Source of the DNA: Lumbricus terrestris
Lineage: Eukaryota; Annelida; Clitellata; Crassiclitellata; Lumbricidae
Direction: 5' to 3'
Length of the DNA: 64,000 nucleotides
NCBI GenBank assembly: GCA_949752735.1
Contig: OX457050.1
Location: forward strand, 44,149,284-44,213,283
The notes under the pieces: model-generated
Told to the model about the DNA's origin: nothing
Databases searched by the model: none
What the model saw: only the letters and a program-made list of their open reading frames with translations
In this document: piece after piece, positions 53,019 to 63,799 of the stretch
Layout: every line of letters begins with the position of its first letter
How positions within the stretch are numbered: the stretch's first letter is position 1
Made by a program: the position numbers and the translations under genes

Positions 53019-55628
53019 TCAGTGCAGGTCAGCAGCTAAAATGTCAGGTGGAGAAAGTCGATGACTAGAAGAATGTTCTAGAAATTCCTTCTCTGTCTTT
53101 AGCAATTTGTCGCATATACCACATCCAAAAGATGTCGACAAAGATCTATTTGCATCAACAGAAGATTTGATTGTAAACAGACACTCTCCTTCTTTAAGTT
53201 TCGTCATACGATTTGCAATTTGTTTAGATTCCGGACATGTGTATTCTTCTAAATGTTCGTTTGGTTTATCAGTATCGGTTCCACTTCTAACTGTAATGAA
53301 GGGATCAGGCATATTAGCAATAACTTCACGATTGTGTGGCTGAGTTTGTGCATGACGTTTGAACTGATTCACTGAATAAGTGCTTTTAGTGTGAGATTTG
53401 TAACATGTCTGTTGCTTATTAGTTCCATGAGTTCCTCTGTGTATCTTCAGGCTTCCAATTTGAGAAAATCCTTTATTACAAACCTCACATATGTAGGGTT
53501 TTTCTCCTGTATGAGTTCTCATGTGAATCCTTAGACTCTCGGCCATGGCAAATGATTTCTGACAAAACTGGCAAATGTATGGCTTTTCTCCAGTATGTGT
53601 TCTCATATGCACCATCATAGCATCTCGTTGTGCAAATGATTTATGACATTGCTGGCAACTATTTGTTTTCTCGCCAGTATTGCTTCGCATGTGTATTTTC
53701 AGACCACTACTTTGAGCAAATCCTTTCTGACATTGCTGGCAACTGTATGGTTTCTCTCCAGTATGCTTTCTCATGTGCGCTTTTAGATAACTATAATGAG
53801 CATATCTTTTTGGACAAAGCTGACAAATGTGTGGTTTTTCTCTTGTGTGGGTTTTCATGTGCATTTTCAGATGAGTATGATCAGGAAGCGATTTCTGACA
53901 AAACCGGCATATGTACAGTTTCTTGCTAGCATGTGTTCTCATATGCTTTTTCAAATTACCATCTTGAGCAAATGATTTGTTACATTGCTGACAACTATAT
54001 GGTTTTTCTCCTGTATGGGTTCTCATATGACTTGTTCTATTACCAGATGATGCAAATGTTTTCTCACAAAACTGACATCTGTGTGGCTTCTCACCAGTAT
54101 GTGTCCTCAAGTGCTTTCTCAGAGAACTTTGAGAAATAACTGATTTCTGACAAAACTGGCACATGTAAGGTTTTTCCCCAGTGTGGGTTCTCATGTGCAC
54201 CTTAAATGTAGATAACTGAGTAAATGCTCTTTGACATAGGTGGCACTTATGCGGTTTCTCGCCAGTATGAATTCTCGTGTGTTTGTTTAGAGTATCACTC
54301 ACAGCAAAGCATTTATCGCAAAATTTGCATCTGTATGGCTTTTCGCCAGTATGTGTCCTCATGTGCGCTTTCACATCAGCATATGATTTGTGACATAGCT
54401 GACACCTAAATGTTTTCTCGCCAGTATGGGTTCTCACATGCAACTTTAGATTACCAGATTGTGCAAATGCTTTAAGGCAAAACTGACACATGTATGGTTT
54501 ATCACCAGTATGTGTTCTCATATGAATTTTGAGATCACTTCCTCTAGCAAATGCTCTGTGACATAACCGACACTCATGTGGTTTTTTACCAGAATGGGTT
54601 CGCATATGATTTTTTAAGCCACCATCAAAACTAAACGATTTAAAACATAGATGGCACATATATGGTTTTTCTCCAGTGTGAACTCTCATGTGCTTTTTCA
54701 CATTCCAATCTTCTGCAAATGATTTTTCACATACATGACACTTGAACAGTTTCTCTCCAGTATGGGTTCTCATATGTGTTTTCATGTCACCACTATTAAA
54801 AAACGATTTCTCACACAAGGGGCACCTGTATGGTTTCACCCCTGTATGGGTTCTCACATGCACTTGCAGACTACTACGAAAAATGTACAATTTCTCACAT
54901 AGGTGACACTTGTATGATCTTTCACCAGTATGGGATCTTGTGTGGACTTTCAGTTCACTGCGGTCAGCAAATGATTTTTGACATAAATGACACTTGTACG
55001 GTTTCTCTCCAGTATGGATCCTCCTCGTATGCCCTTTCAGACTACCACCTGTAGTAAAAGCTTTACTACAAAGCTGGCACTGATACGGTTTTTCGCCAGT
55101 ATGAATTCTCATGTGCACTCTAAGATAACAATAGAGAGCAAATGCTTTCTGACAAAACTGACATGTATGGGTTTTTTCACCAGTGTGGATTAGCATATGA
55201 GTTTTAAGACTTCTACCTGTATAAAATGCATAGTGACAAAACTTGCACTTGTATTGTTTTTCTCCAGAATGTCTTATCACGTGCATTTTCAGACTACCAC
55301 CATCAATAAACGATTTCTCACATAGATGGCACTTATAAGGTCTTTCTCCAGTGTGGGTACTCGTGTGCCTTTTCAGAGTGGTATGCTGAGTAAATGTTTT
55401 CTCACAAAACTGGCATGTGTACGGTTTTTCACCAGTATGTGTTCTCATATGCCTTTTCAGACTAGTGCCACCTATAAACAATTTCTGACACAGCTGGCAC
55501 TTGTGTGGCTTGTCGCCAGTGCTGTGTTTTCTCAGCTGCTTTTCGAGATTAGAATCCTGATCAAATGACTTTTGACATATCTGCGACCTGCCTTGTTTGT
55601 CTCCAGTATCGACTCTAGTATCTGCCAT
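53019..55628 (-). CDS. C2H2 zinc-finger protein 2, 869 aa
   Basis: The first ATG (55628) is preceded in frame by TAA-GTG, which fixes the start if the exon is not spliced. The protein opens with a short leader and a degenerate finger, then 25 consecutive C2H2 fingers with HTGEKPY-type linkers, covering about residues 40-740. One finger has an extra residue between its histidines (HTRRIH), one is shortened (SYADVKAH), and one ends in Asn in place of His (HMRSN). A finger-free linker and an isolated C-terminal finger, FGCGICDKLLKTEKEFLEH, follow. The last is shared with zinc-finger protein 1. No KRAB, BTB, SCAN or ZAD domain is visible. It is likely a nuclear sequence-specific DNA-binding protein. 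Target and partners are unknown. Confidence 0.93.
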   Translation of the reverse strand: MADTRVDTGDKQGRSQICQKSFDQDSNLEKQLRKHSTGDKPHKCQLCQKLFIGGTSLKRHMRTHTGEKPYTCQFCEKTFTQHTTLKRHTSTHTGERPYKCHLCEKSFIDGGSLKMHVIRHSGEKQYKCKFCHYAFYTGRSLKTHMLIHTGEKTHTCQFCQKAFALYCYLRVHMRIHTGEKPYQCQLCSKAFTTGGSLKGHTRRIHTGEKPYKCHLCQKSFADRSELKVHTRSHTGERSYKCHLCEKLYIFRSSLQVHVRTHTGVKPYRCPLCEKSFFNSGDMKTHMRTHTGEKLFKCHVCEKSFAEDWNVKKHMRVHTGEKPYMCHLCFKSFSFDGGLKNHMRTHSGKKPHECRLCHRAFARGSDLKIHMRTHTGDKPYMCQFCLKAFAQSGNLKLHVRTHTGEKTFRCQLCHKSYADVKAHMRTHTGEKPYRCKFCDKCFAVSDTLNKHTRIHTGEKPHKCHLCQRAFTQLSTFKVHMRTHTGEKPYMCQFCQKSVISQSSLRKHLRTHTGEKPHRCQFCEKTFASSGNRTSHMRTHTGEKPYSCQQCNKSFAQDGNLKKHMRTHASKKLYICRFCQKSLPDHTHLKMHMKTHTREKPHICQLCPKRYAHYSYLKAHMRKHTGEKPYSCQQCQKGFAQSSGLKIHMRSNTGEKTNSCQQCHKSFAQRDAMMVHMRTHTGEKPYICQFCQKSFAMAESLRIHMRTHTGEKPYICEVCNKGFSQIGSLKIHRGTHGTNKQQTCYKSHTKSTYSVNQFKRHAQTQPHNREVIANMPDPFITVRSGTDTDKPNEHLEEYTCPESKQIANRMTKLKEGECLFTIKSSVDANRSLSTSFGCGICDKLLKTEKEFLEHSSSHRLSPPDILAADLH

Positions 55629-55631
55629 CAC

Positions 55632-56700
55632 TTAATTGATTTGATATTTTCGGTTAGATGCCTTGAATGGATTCTCCAATCACTACATTACAGACACAAA
55701 GTTGGAATTTATATGAATTGTGAAAACACAAGCATTGATCTGAGTAAACGGCTTATGCAATTGCTGTTGACAGTTTTTCCAACATTAAAGACGACTTCGG
55801 TCAAGTTGTGTTTCAGAATATTGCAAGATTGGTTCGTGCTCCATTTGCCAGTAGAAGGTACTCTTCCAGTAAAGTACGAAAAATATTCTGTGACGAAATA
55901 CTACAGCTATCAGCCATTTGCATGACAACAAACCATATTCTGTATTTCAATATGATTGCTGGCTTAATGAAAATTGTAGACAAACAGAGCCACGGTAAAA
56001 GTTCTTGATTAAGATTGATGAGATGTAGGCATTATCCTGCAACTGAATTTTGAATCACTGAGCAAATGTAGCCTGCTTTCATGATGCATAAAATTTGCTA
56101 AAAACAAACAATCTCCAGTTTTATATACACCATTTGAAGATATAATAGATAGAACATAATTTATTTTTACCTCCCATAACAGTCGGATGTCTGTTCTTCA
56201 ACTCTATAGTTGAGTGTCTATTTAGTAAAAAAAATTGCAAGTGATAGCTCTAAAAGACTCCATTAGCTAATTTTATGCAAGATGTTGAATTTTTTAAAAC
56301 TCTTTATGCCTCAGCTCTGTTTCTAATTAGAATGGCCTAATGTATGTAATCAGGGCTCAACGTGTGGCAGGACGGTCATGGACAGCGTCCAGCCACTTAT
56401 TTTCAAATAGCCATGCCGTCCTTTCACTTATTTGGTCAGGAAACCTGAAAAGGTAAGTGGTGACCAGGCAATTCTTTTTTACACTTTAATTACTGTCTGC
56501 AAATATTTAGATTAAATATACCACCCCATAAAAAGTGAACTACAATTTATTTTAACTCACACCCTCTGAGATATTCATAGAACACGATCTCTCAGAACAC
56601 CTACATAACCTTTTCCCGCAGCTAGACAGATCAGGTCTCACATAATTTGCCCAATAATGCTGTCTGTTGATATTGGAAAACAGTTCAATTTGATTTTTCA
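55632..56700. other. upstream of zinc-finger gene 2, no exon recognised
   Basis: The gene's promoter or a 5' UTR exon would lie here on the minus strand. I see no strong TATA box or CpG-rich block. 56340-56700 borders the LINE and may include its decayed 5' part. Confidence 0.4.
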
Positions 56701-56746
56701 TCAGGAATTTGACTCTGCTGCATTTTCCTTTATGTAACTGGAATAA

Positions 56747-59449
56747 GCTATAGTTATAAACAGGGAAGTGAGTGGGGGTGGAGGGGTCGGTGCTTTCATC
56801 AGAACTGACTTGGACTTCAGATTAGTATCCAATGCCAGCTCTTCAAAAGAGTTCGAATCTATATTTGTAAATATAATATTTAAGAAAAGCGCGGACATTT
56901 TAATCGGCACCATCTACCGTCCACCTGGCTTAAACCTGAACCGATTTAACTCCGACTTCGAGTTACTAATTGACTCCTTAACTAATAAAAGACAAAGGGA
57001 TAAAAAGATATTTTTAACTGGTGACTTTAATATAAACCTATTATCATCCACTGTCCACGCAGCCACCCAAGACTTTATGGACTGCCTGTCAACTCATCAC
57101 TTTCTTCCTTTAATTCTACGTCCGACTAGGATCACTGCTACAACTAGTACACTTATTGACAACATTTTCACTAATGCTCCTGATCTTGTCACTGAATCCG
57201 CAGTCCTAATTAATGACATCTCTGACCATCTACCAATCATCACCTGGATAGAGAACATAACTGATACTACTACTTATCCAGGATTGGCTGATATGACCAG
57301 GACATCCACGCCAGAGAACATTCTAACCTTTAAAAACCTAATCACAAATGTCGACTGGAGTGAGGTCTACCTTAACTGCAAGGAAAACAACACTAACTTA
57401 GCTTACACGGCTTTCTTAAGTGAAATAACATCTAATTATACCCAGGCCTTCCCCTTAAAAGCTAAGAAAACCTCCAAAAAATGCACTTTTAAACACCCGT
57501 GGATGACCTCTGGCCTGCTAAGGTCAATAAATAAAAAGGAAAAACTCTACATCAATTATATTAAGAACCCCACACCTGAAAATAAACTTACTTTTACTAA
57601 CTATCGCAATAAATATAAAAATATCCGCATCAGACTAGAACAAGATTACTATGCAAGTGAATTCAGCAGGCACAGTAATGACATTAAGAAAACTTGGCAA
57701 ATAATCAAGACCATTATTAACGCTGATGACAGAAATTCACTCATTAAAGAAATACTTATTAACCAGAACCCAATTAATGACCCAGAGCAAATAGCTGAAA
57801 GCTTTAACTCCTACTTTGTAAATTTACCTAACTCCTTGTCACTAAAAATACCGCCGTCTAGCAACTCCTTCCACAGCTTCATGCCCCCTTCAACCTTGAA
57901 TTCTCTTGTCATTCTACCAACGGATACTCATGAAATACTATCTATCAATAAAACCCTCAAAAAAACCTATAGCTCTGGATCAGATGACCTCAATCCCCAG
58001 ATACTTGCCCCCTTGCTGGACCTTATGGCTTCTCCACTTGCCGAAATAATAAACTGTTCTCTCAGAAATGGAGAGGTACCCTCTGAAATTAAATTAGCAA
58101 AAATAATACCAATACATAAGCAAGGTAACAGAACTGAAATATCCAATTATAGACCCATCTCAATCCTACCTTTCTTCTCTAAACTTTTTGAAAAAATAAT
58201 GTATGATCGACTATTTTCTTTTATAACCCACAATAATCTTATGTACCCCCTTCAACACGGATTCCAACCCGGCCATTCCACCTCTATGTCGTTACTGGAC
58301 ATACAGGATAAAATATCCCAAGCTATGGACAATAAAGAATTCTCGTTGGGAATATTTTTGGATCTCGCTAAAGCCTTCGATACCGTGGACCACAAAATAT
58401 TGTTACATAAGCTGGAGCACTACGGGGTAAGAAATGAGGCTCTCAATTGGTTTAAAAGTTACTTGAATAACCGCTACCAACAAGTCTTATGCAATGGTAA
58501 ATTATCAACCTTCCAACTAATTATGTTTGGTGTTCCCCAGGGCTCGATACTAGGACCCCTACTATTTTTAATATACATCAACGACCTTCCTAACTCGACT
58601 AGTATACTAAGATTTATCCTATTTGCAGACGATACCAATGCATTCCTATCCAATGCTTCTTATGACGAACTGATCTCAATGGCAAATGAAGAGCTTATCA
58701 AAACTAGTGACTGGTTCAAATCCAACAAGCTATCACTCAACACATCTAAAACTAATTGCATTATATTTAGATCCAGTAAGAAATTAATTCCCGTCTCGAG
58801 CCGGAAACTAGTAATAGATGACATAGCAATTCCTTCTGTCTCCTCCTCAAAGTTTCTTGGAGTCCATGTTGACGAGCATCTGAAATGGAATATACACATA
58901 GCTGAAATCTCAAAAAAAGTCTCTAAAAGCATCGGAATAATTAAACGTATAGCATACTTACTCCCGCCCTATATACTAAAAAACCTGTACTTTACTCTGA
59001 TTTACCCCTATTTTACTTATTGTAATTTCATCTGGACCTCAACCTATGAGTCCCATATGACTAGCTTGAAAATACTCCAAAAGAAAGCCATCAGACTCAT
59101 TACCAGATCGCCTATTAATGCCCACACTAAACCTCTATTTTTAGAACTTAACCTACTTAGCATTAGTCAAATCAAAGTTACCCAAACATCCGAATTTATG
59201 TATAAATTCCATAATGGACTCCTCCCACCCTGTTTTATATCCTACTTTAAAAAAACAGAGCATTCCATTGCAACCAGAAATAAACGGGACTACATAAGCA
59301 TTTATCCCAGAACCAACACACGCAAATTTTCTATCAAATACCAAGGACCATTAATATGGAACAGTCTACCTCCTTGTCTGAAGATCGACATGGCATTCAC
59401 TCACTTCAAACGTCTGATGCGTGCGCATGCAGGGGAAAATGTTATATAA
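56747..59449 (+). CDS. LINE ORF2: endonuclease (partial) and reverse transcriptase
   Basis: About 900 codons are open from 56747 with no internal stop. Domains in order: the C-terminal half of an APE-type endonuclease (GTIYRPPG, FLTGDFNINL, ISDHLPI near residue 155), then RT with ISNYRPISILPFFSKLFEKI, FLDLAKAFDTVDH (near residue 530), GVPQGSILGPLLFLIYINDL, FADDTNAF (catalytic Asp pair near residue 620), SLNTSKTNCIIF, FLGVHVDEHLKWNIHI, and the usual C-terminal GPLIWNSLP. The endonuclease N-terminus is absent, and in-frame stops occur just upstream (56735, 56744), so the copy is 5'-truncated or decayed there. The CR1/Jockey-group assignment is from motif style. The family is shared with 14044-16454. 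Confidence 0.93.
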   Translation, partial: AIVINREVSGGGGVGAFIRTDLDFRLVSNASSSKEFESIFVNIIFKKSADILIGTIYRPPGLNLNRFNSDFELLIDSLTNKRQRDKKIFLTGDFNINLLSSTVHAATQDFMDCLSTHHFLPLILRPTRITATTSTLIDNIFTNAPDLVTESAVLINDISDHLPIITWIENITDTTTYPGLADMTRTSTPENILTFKNLITNVDWSEVYLNCKENNTNLAYTAFLSEITSNYTQAFPLKAKKTSKKCTFKHPWMTSGLLRSINKKEKLYINYIKNPTPENKLTFTNYRNKYKNIRIRLEQDYYASEFSRHSNDIKKTWQIIKTIINADDRNSLIKEILINQNPINDPEQIAESFNSYFVNLPNSLSLKIPPSSNSFHSFMPPSTLNSLVILPTDTHEILSINKTLKKTYSSGSDDLNPQILAPLLDLMASPLAEIINCSLRNGEVPSEIKLAKIIPIHKQGNRTEISNYRPISILPFFSKLFEKIMYDRLFSFITHNNLMYPLQHGFQPGHSTSMSLLDIQDKISQAMDNKEFSLGIFLDLAKAFDTVDHKILLHKLEHYGVRNEALNWFKSYLNNRYQQVLCNGKLSTFQLIMFGVPQGSILGPLLFLIYINDLPNSTSILRFILFADDTNAFLSNASYDELISMANEELIKTSDWFKSNKLSLNTSKTNCIIFRSSKKLIPVSSRKLVIDDIAIPSVSSSKFLGVHVDEHLKWNIHIAEISKKVSKSIGIIKRIAYLLPPYILKNLYFTLIYPYFTYCNFIWTSTYESHMTSLKILQKKAIRLITRSPINAHTKPLFLELNLLSISQIKVTQTSEFMYKFHNGLLPPCFISYFKKTEHSIATRNKRDYISIYPRTNTRKFSIKYQGPLIWNSLPPCLKIDMAFTHFKRLMRAHAGENVI

Positions 59450-59885
59450 ATTGTTATAATGTTATATAAAACTAATTATTGATGTTGGCTGTTGGTTAAA
59501 TAGTGGCTTTTTGATTCTTTTCTCTCTATTCTTCTTCTTCTTCCTCTTCTGTCTTCTCTCTTTTATGTTTCATTGTGCTTCTAGTTTATTTCCTCGTATC
59601 ACCACCCTGACCCACTCAACTATATCCAAGTCTCCCACCTGTTCTATCAACAAACGTCATTTATCCATCATCTTTGCAATGAATAATCATGCACATAGGG
59701 CCCCTAACTAGCGGGATCTTCCCTTCTGGGGCTCCTATTGTTTCCCTCTAATACTAATCCTATAACTTGTAATTATAAGAATTATCTTTTTTTTTCTTCA
59801 CTACATATGCATGACAAAATGTGTAACTGTTGTATTTTTCTTTTTGTGGGAACAATAAACTTGACTTGACTTGACTTGACTTTTC
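59450..59885 (+). mobile_element. LINE 3' UTR and (ACTTG)n tail
   Basis: It includes CTAGCGGGATCTTCCCTTCT, similar to the 3' UTR segment at about 14130, and ends AACAATAAACTTGACTTGACTTG. The ACTTG repeat marks the 3' terminus of the insertion. Confidence 0.85.
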
Positions 59886-60185
59886 AACTTAAATATACAT
59901 TTACGAGACGATTAGTAAATCTGAATAAACATGTTAAAAAGGCATTTAGTAGCCATTGTACTTGAGGATGGCATAGTTTGGTATGAGGAAAGTCGTAATA
60001 CCAAGTGCTGTAAAATCCATTGTATTGATGTCAGAAGGGGATTGTTGCATCGCCTGCAGTAAGTATGTCGTGGCCCGCGAATGATTAGAAACCCCAGACA
60101 AACCCCCAATTTAGCCTAGGACAAAAAACGAACACACCCTCACCTTTTCCCTTTGCAAGTAGCTGATTGCTATAGTGAATTGATT
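59886..60185. other. no gene seen
   Basis: Unassigned flank between the LINE tail and the first CCATTTAAG-type unit. No motif recognised. Confidence 0.4.
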
Positions 60186-60189
60186 AGAC

Positions 60190-60420
60190 ACGTTTCATCA
60201 ACCCATCTTCTATTTAAATAGCAACAATCGTTTATATCAATCCAACACCTATTTAGAAAGCAATCATATTTAATCAATCCAGTTTCCATTTAGGCAAAAT
60301 CTCGTCTCATCAGTCCAGCAGTATTTACGACGCTATAATACACGTTTCTCAAAAATATTGATGCCTAATTGGAGCTGGATTGTTGTAACGTTCTTGATTA
60401 AATTGGAGCTGGATTGATGA
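60190..60420. repeat. CCAGCTTCC/GGAGCTGG minisatellite remnant
   Basis: Units such as AATCCAACACCTATTTAGAA and ATCAATCCAGTTTCCATTTA (60230-60320), then the complement orientation (GGAGCTGGATTGATGAAAAA, 60370-60425). No end arrays were found. Confidence 0.65.
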
Positions 60421-60441
60421 AAAATAATTGTTATCTATATA

Positions 60442-61065
60442 GAACTTGGGGTAAATACGCACACTGCATGCCCGTACTCCAAACAATATGGCTGCCAACG
60501 AATGCACTGAAAATAGAGCGCAGCGACCTATCGACGCCATCACAACATGGATTCAAACATGCAAAGCGCTCAGTAATCTAAGCAAGTAGCAACAGTAAAA
60601 ATTAAATTTATGAATTCGATGAAAAATATTTACACACAAAATAGAAGCGAGATTTATCGCGCGATGGTCGGTTAGGGCTCAGGTTAGGCGTCGTGTGAGT
60701 CGGTTAGGTTTAGTTTTAGGGTTAATGCAGTCATTCTGAAATTGAAGCTTTATGACAAAATTTGCTGACGAAATAGAAGCAGGATTTATTGAACAAATTC
60801 TTGCCTAAAGAGAAGCTGGATCGATTAAAAGGATTCTCGGCAAACTAGAAGTTGGATTTATTAAAGATAACAACGCTGCAACGTTAGTTCTTGGTGTCTA
60901 CCGAGTCATTCTAGAACGTCTACCGAGTCATTATAGAACTCTACCGCATGTTGGGATGCATGTTGCGATGTCTTCGATAGGTGGCCGCGCTCTAATTTAT
61001 TGCATTCGTTGGCAACCATATTGTTTGGAGTACGGGCATGTAGTGTGCGTAATTACCGAACTTGG
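60442..61065. mobile_element. element with ~110-bp inverted repeats around dispersed repeat copy 3
   Basis: The left arm (60442-60548) includes ACGCACACTGCATGCCCGTA, CTCCAAACAATATGGCTGCC and AACGAATGCA. The right arm (60955-61065) is the inverted equivalent at about 85% identity. The centre (60600-60925) is the third copy of the dispersed repeat seen at 32300 and 41062. No coding capacity. No clear target duplication. Confidence 0.75.
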
Positions 61066-61113
61066 ATAGCAACTATTGAATGGCGCGATTGACATTAATA
61101 ATGTCGGACGCTG

Positions 61114-61703
61114 GGTAAAAGTGTATTTTAGCGTATTTTATTCAAGACAGGTCAGCTCAAAATAAATAGCGTATTTTATTATTTGGATGCGCTTTCGAAC
61201 TTCCGCACTTCTACCTTGGAATGTGTCATTCGTTAATCCAGCTTCTGTTGCAGCAAGAATTATTTTTTCATCAATCCAAATTCTATTTAAATAACAAGTA
61301 TTTCCCATCAATCAAGCTCTCATTTAATTAAGTATTGTTTCAGCAACCCGCTTTTATTTAAGGGAAATAATTTTCATCAATCCAACTTCTATTTCTCAAG
61401 CAATCTTTTCATCAATTCCGTTTCCATTTCTCGAGCGTTATTTTTGTCCATCCAGCTGCTACGTCAGCCATTAGATACCTTAATCCACATTCCATTTCTC
61501 AAGTGTTTTTTCATCAATTCAGCTTCTATTTCATCCATAAGTTTTCATCAATCCAGCTTCCAATATCACTCAATTTTGTCTGTTTGTCACGTTATAACGA
61601 TTTCATCAACGAAATGTGCAAATACATACGCTAAATAATAAAATACGCTAAAATACAACGTATCGATTTCGAAATAATAAAATACGCTAAAATACACTTT
61701 TAC
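61114..61703. mobile_element. foldback element, GTAAAAGTGTATTTTAGC ends, 8-9 bp TSD
   Basis: The left end is GGTAAAAGTGTATTTTAGCG followed by TATTTTATT units. The right end (about 61620-61703) is the inverted set (AATAAAATACGCTAAAATAC). It is flanked by CGGACGCTG on both sides (61105-61113 and 61704-61712). The interior (61215-61560) is the CCAGCTTCTATTTC minisatellite (TCATCAATCCAGCTTCCA). It is AT-rich at its tips, unlike the GC-rich subfamilies, but has the same plan. Confidence 0.85.
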
Positions 61704-61713
61704 CGGACGCTGA

Positions 61714-62520
61714 AGTGAGCAATTTACTGGAAGGTTTGACTGGGTTTGTCCAGAGTGCGGACGGTTTATGTTCGTTTCGCCGCTAGCACAGACTCAACTT
61801 TAAGTCCGAACTACTAAATCAGCAGGAGATGAACGGCCGCGCTGCAAACGTCACCAAACTTTCTCTAATGCCTTCCTAAGAACATTAGCTCTCAAACGCA
61901 TCTACTCACAATGTTCGCTGACAATCCGGCGATTTTCTACAAGTTAAAATCTACACAGAAAACACCTGCACACACGCTGATATCGCCATCTTTTCCTATT
62001 GTTTTCCTAGACTAAAGAGAACGCACAGCTGAATAATTAATTGGTAGCGACATCTATCTCAGCTAAATAATAGGACCAAGTTAAAATTAATAATTAGCAG
62101 CGTTGCAAGAACTTTATCTCGCAATACCTACTGAACAAACCTTAACAGCATCCTCATCGTAAGACGACGAAAAACTCACAAGCTACAGTGTATTCAGGCA
62201 CATAATTATTTGTACAGTATTTTGACCGTAGCACATTACTCAATCTCCGCTTCATTCACATTCAGGAAAGCGTCCTCATTTCTCATTAATTAATAAACAC
62301 TTCAGGAATATTGAGTAGCAAATGCCTTGTTTTTCCCATTTATTAAATAATACCCAGTAGCAAGCGTCTCATTTTACGATCGCGGGTGAGTGAACATTAT
62401 TTTACTATAATCATTCTTCCTTACGTTACAAGAGTTTTAAAAAAAAAAACAATCGTGATACGTCGTTGTCATTAGTTATATTTCGAGAATCAATGCTACT
62501 TCGAGAAATTGAGATTTTTT
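61714..62520. other. no gene seen
   Basis: Unassigned sequence. No exon or repeat recognised. Confidence 0.4.
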
Positions 62521-62529
62521 AGACTAAGC

Positions 62530-62700
62530 AAAAACATTTTCAATCCAGCTTTAATTTAAACAAAAACATTTTAACCGATCCAGCTCCAATCTACGCAAGC
62601 GTATTTTCATCAATCCAGCTCCATATAGGCATGAATACATTCATCTCTCCAGCTTCCATTTGGCATAAATATTTTCATCACAATCCAGCTTCCATTTAAC
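62530..62700. repeat. CCAGCTCCAATTTA minisatellite fragment
   Basis: Four or five ~35-bp units (CAATCCAGCTTTAATTTAAA, ATCAATCCAGCTCCATATAG, and similar) without end arrays, just outside the foldback element at 62834. Confidence 0.75.
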
Positions 62701-62833
62701 CTGCGGGCTATCAGAGGTGGTTGCCACCCCCCTATGTTCAAACGTGTGCCCTTTGGAAAATTTTGTTGACGTGCTAATTAGGTTGCTGTAGAGGTTCACT
62801 GGCACACATTTTGATACCACTCCCTAGATTATC

Positions 62834-63631
62834 GGGGCGCGGACATTTCCCCCCGCCCCCGGACAAAACCCAACCGGACAAACCCCCCCCCGGACAATTC
62901 CCCCTAGGGTAGGACAATTCCCCCCCTGGTAGAACATATTGCGTATAAGCGGTTGTACTGTAAAACGCCGGTGCTAAGTATGCAATTTCAATTGATGAAA
63001 AGAATTCTCGCTAAATAGAAGCCGGATTGGTACAAAATAAATTTTACTTAAATGGAAGCTGGATTGATGAAAATGTTCTTGTTTAAATTGTAGCTGGGTT
63101 GATGAAAATATTCTTGTTTAAATGGAAACTGCATTATTGAAAATGTTCTTGTTTAAATTGGAGCTGGATTGATGAAAATATTCTTGTTTAAATGGAAGCA
63201 GGATTGATGAAAATATTCTTGTTTAACTGGAAGCTGGATTGATGAAAATATTCTTGTTTAAATTGGAGCTGAATGGATAAATATAATCTTGCTTAAATTG
63301 GAGCTGGATGGATAAAAAATTGTTATTTATATAGAAGTTGGATGAAACGAATTTATACCTAAAGAAATAGGCTCAAGAACATTTTCATCAATCCAGCTTC
63401 CATTTAAGTAAAATTTATTTTGTACCAATCTGGCTTCTATTTAGCGAGAATTCTTTTAATCAATTAACTTGCGTACTTAGCACCGGCGTTTTACAGTACA
63501 ACCACTTAAACGCAATATGTTCTACCAGAGGGAATTGTCCTACCCTGGGGAGGGGATTGTCCGGGGGGTTTTGTCCGGGGGGTTTTGTCCGGGGGGAAGA
63601 ATTTTGTCCAGGAGGGAAATGTCCGCGCCCC
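62834..63631. mobile_element. foldback element, GGACATTTCC/GGACAAAACCCC ends, ~150-bp arms
   Basis: The left arm starts GGGGCGCGGACATTTCCCCC, with GGACAAAACCC and GGACAATTCCCC units. It is followed by a non-repetitive inner arm, GGTAGAACATATTGCGTATA and TGTACTGTAAAACGCCGGTG (to about 62980). The right arm (63470-63631) is its inverted match, ending AATGTCCGCGCCCC. The interior (62990-63420) holds the ~35-bp minisatellite (TTAAATTGGAGCTGGATTGA), inverting near 63385. No coding region. No clear target duplication. Confidence 0.9.
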
Positions 63632-63799
63632 GAAAACATCTTGCCTTAAATTGGAGCTGGATTGATTACAATCGTAGGTAAGTAGGACAAAGAATATTAT
63701 CCTTCCCGCCATCTTCCGAAAGGTTCACGTAGTTTTTCATTTTGCGCCGCACCATCAAAACAACAATAATAAAGAACTGATGAAACGGATCTAAACAGG

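Noticed and set aside
62834..63631. Target duplication for the GGGGCGCGGACA foldback element
   Set aside because: The flanking 9-mers TAGATTATC and GAAAACATC share too few bases to claim a duplication.
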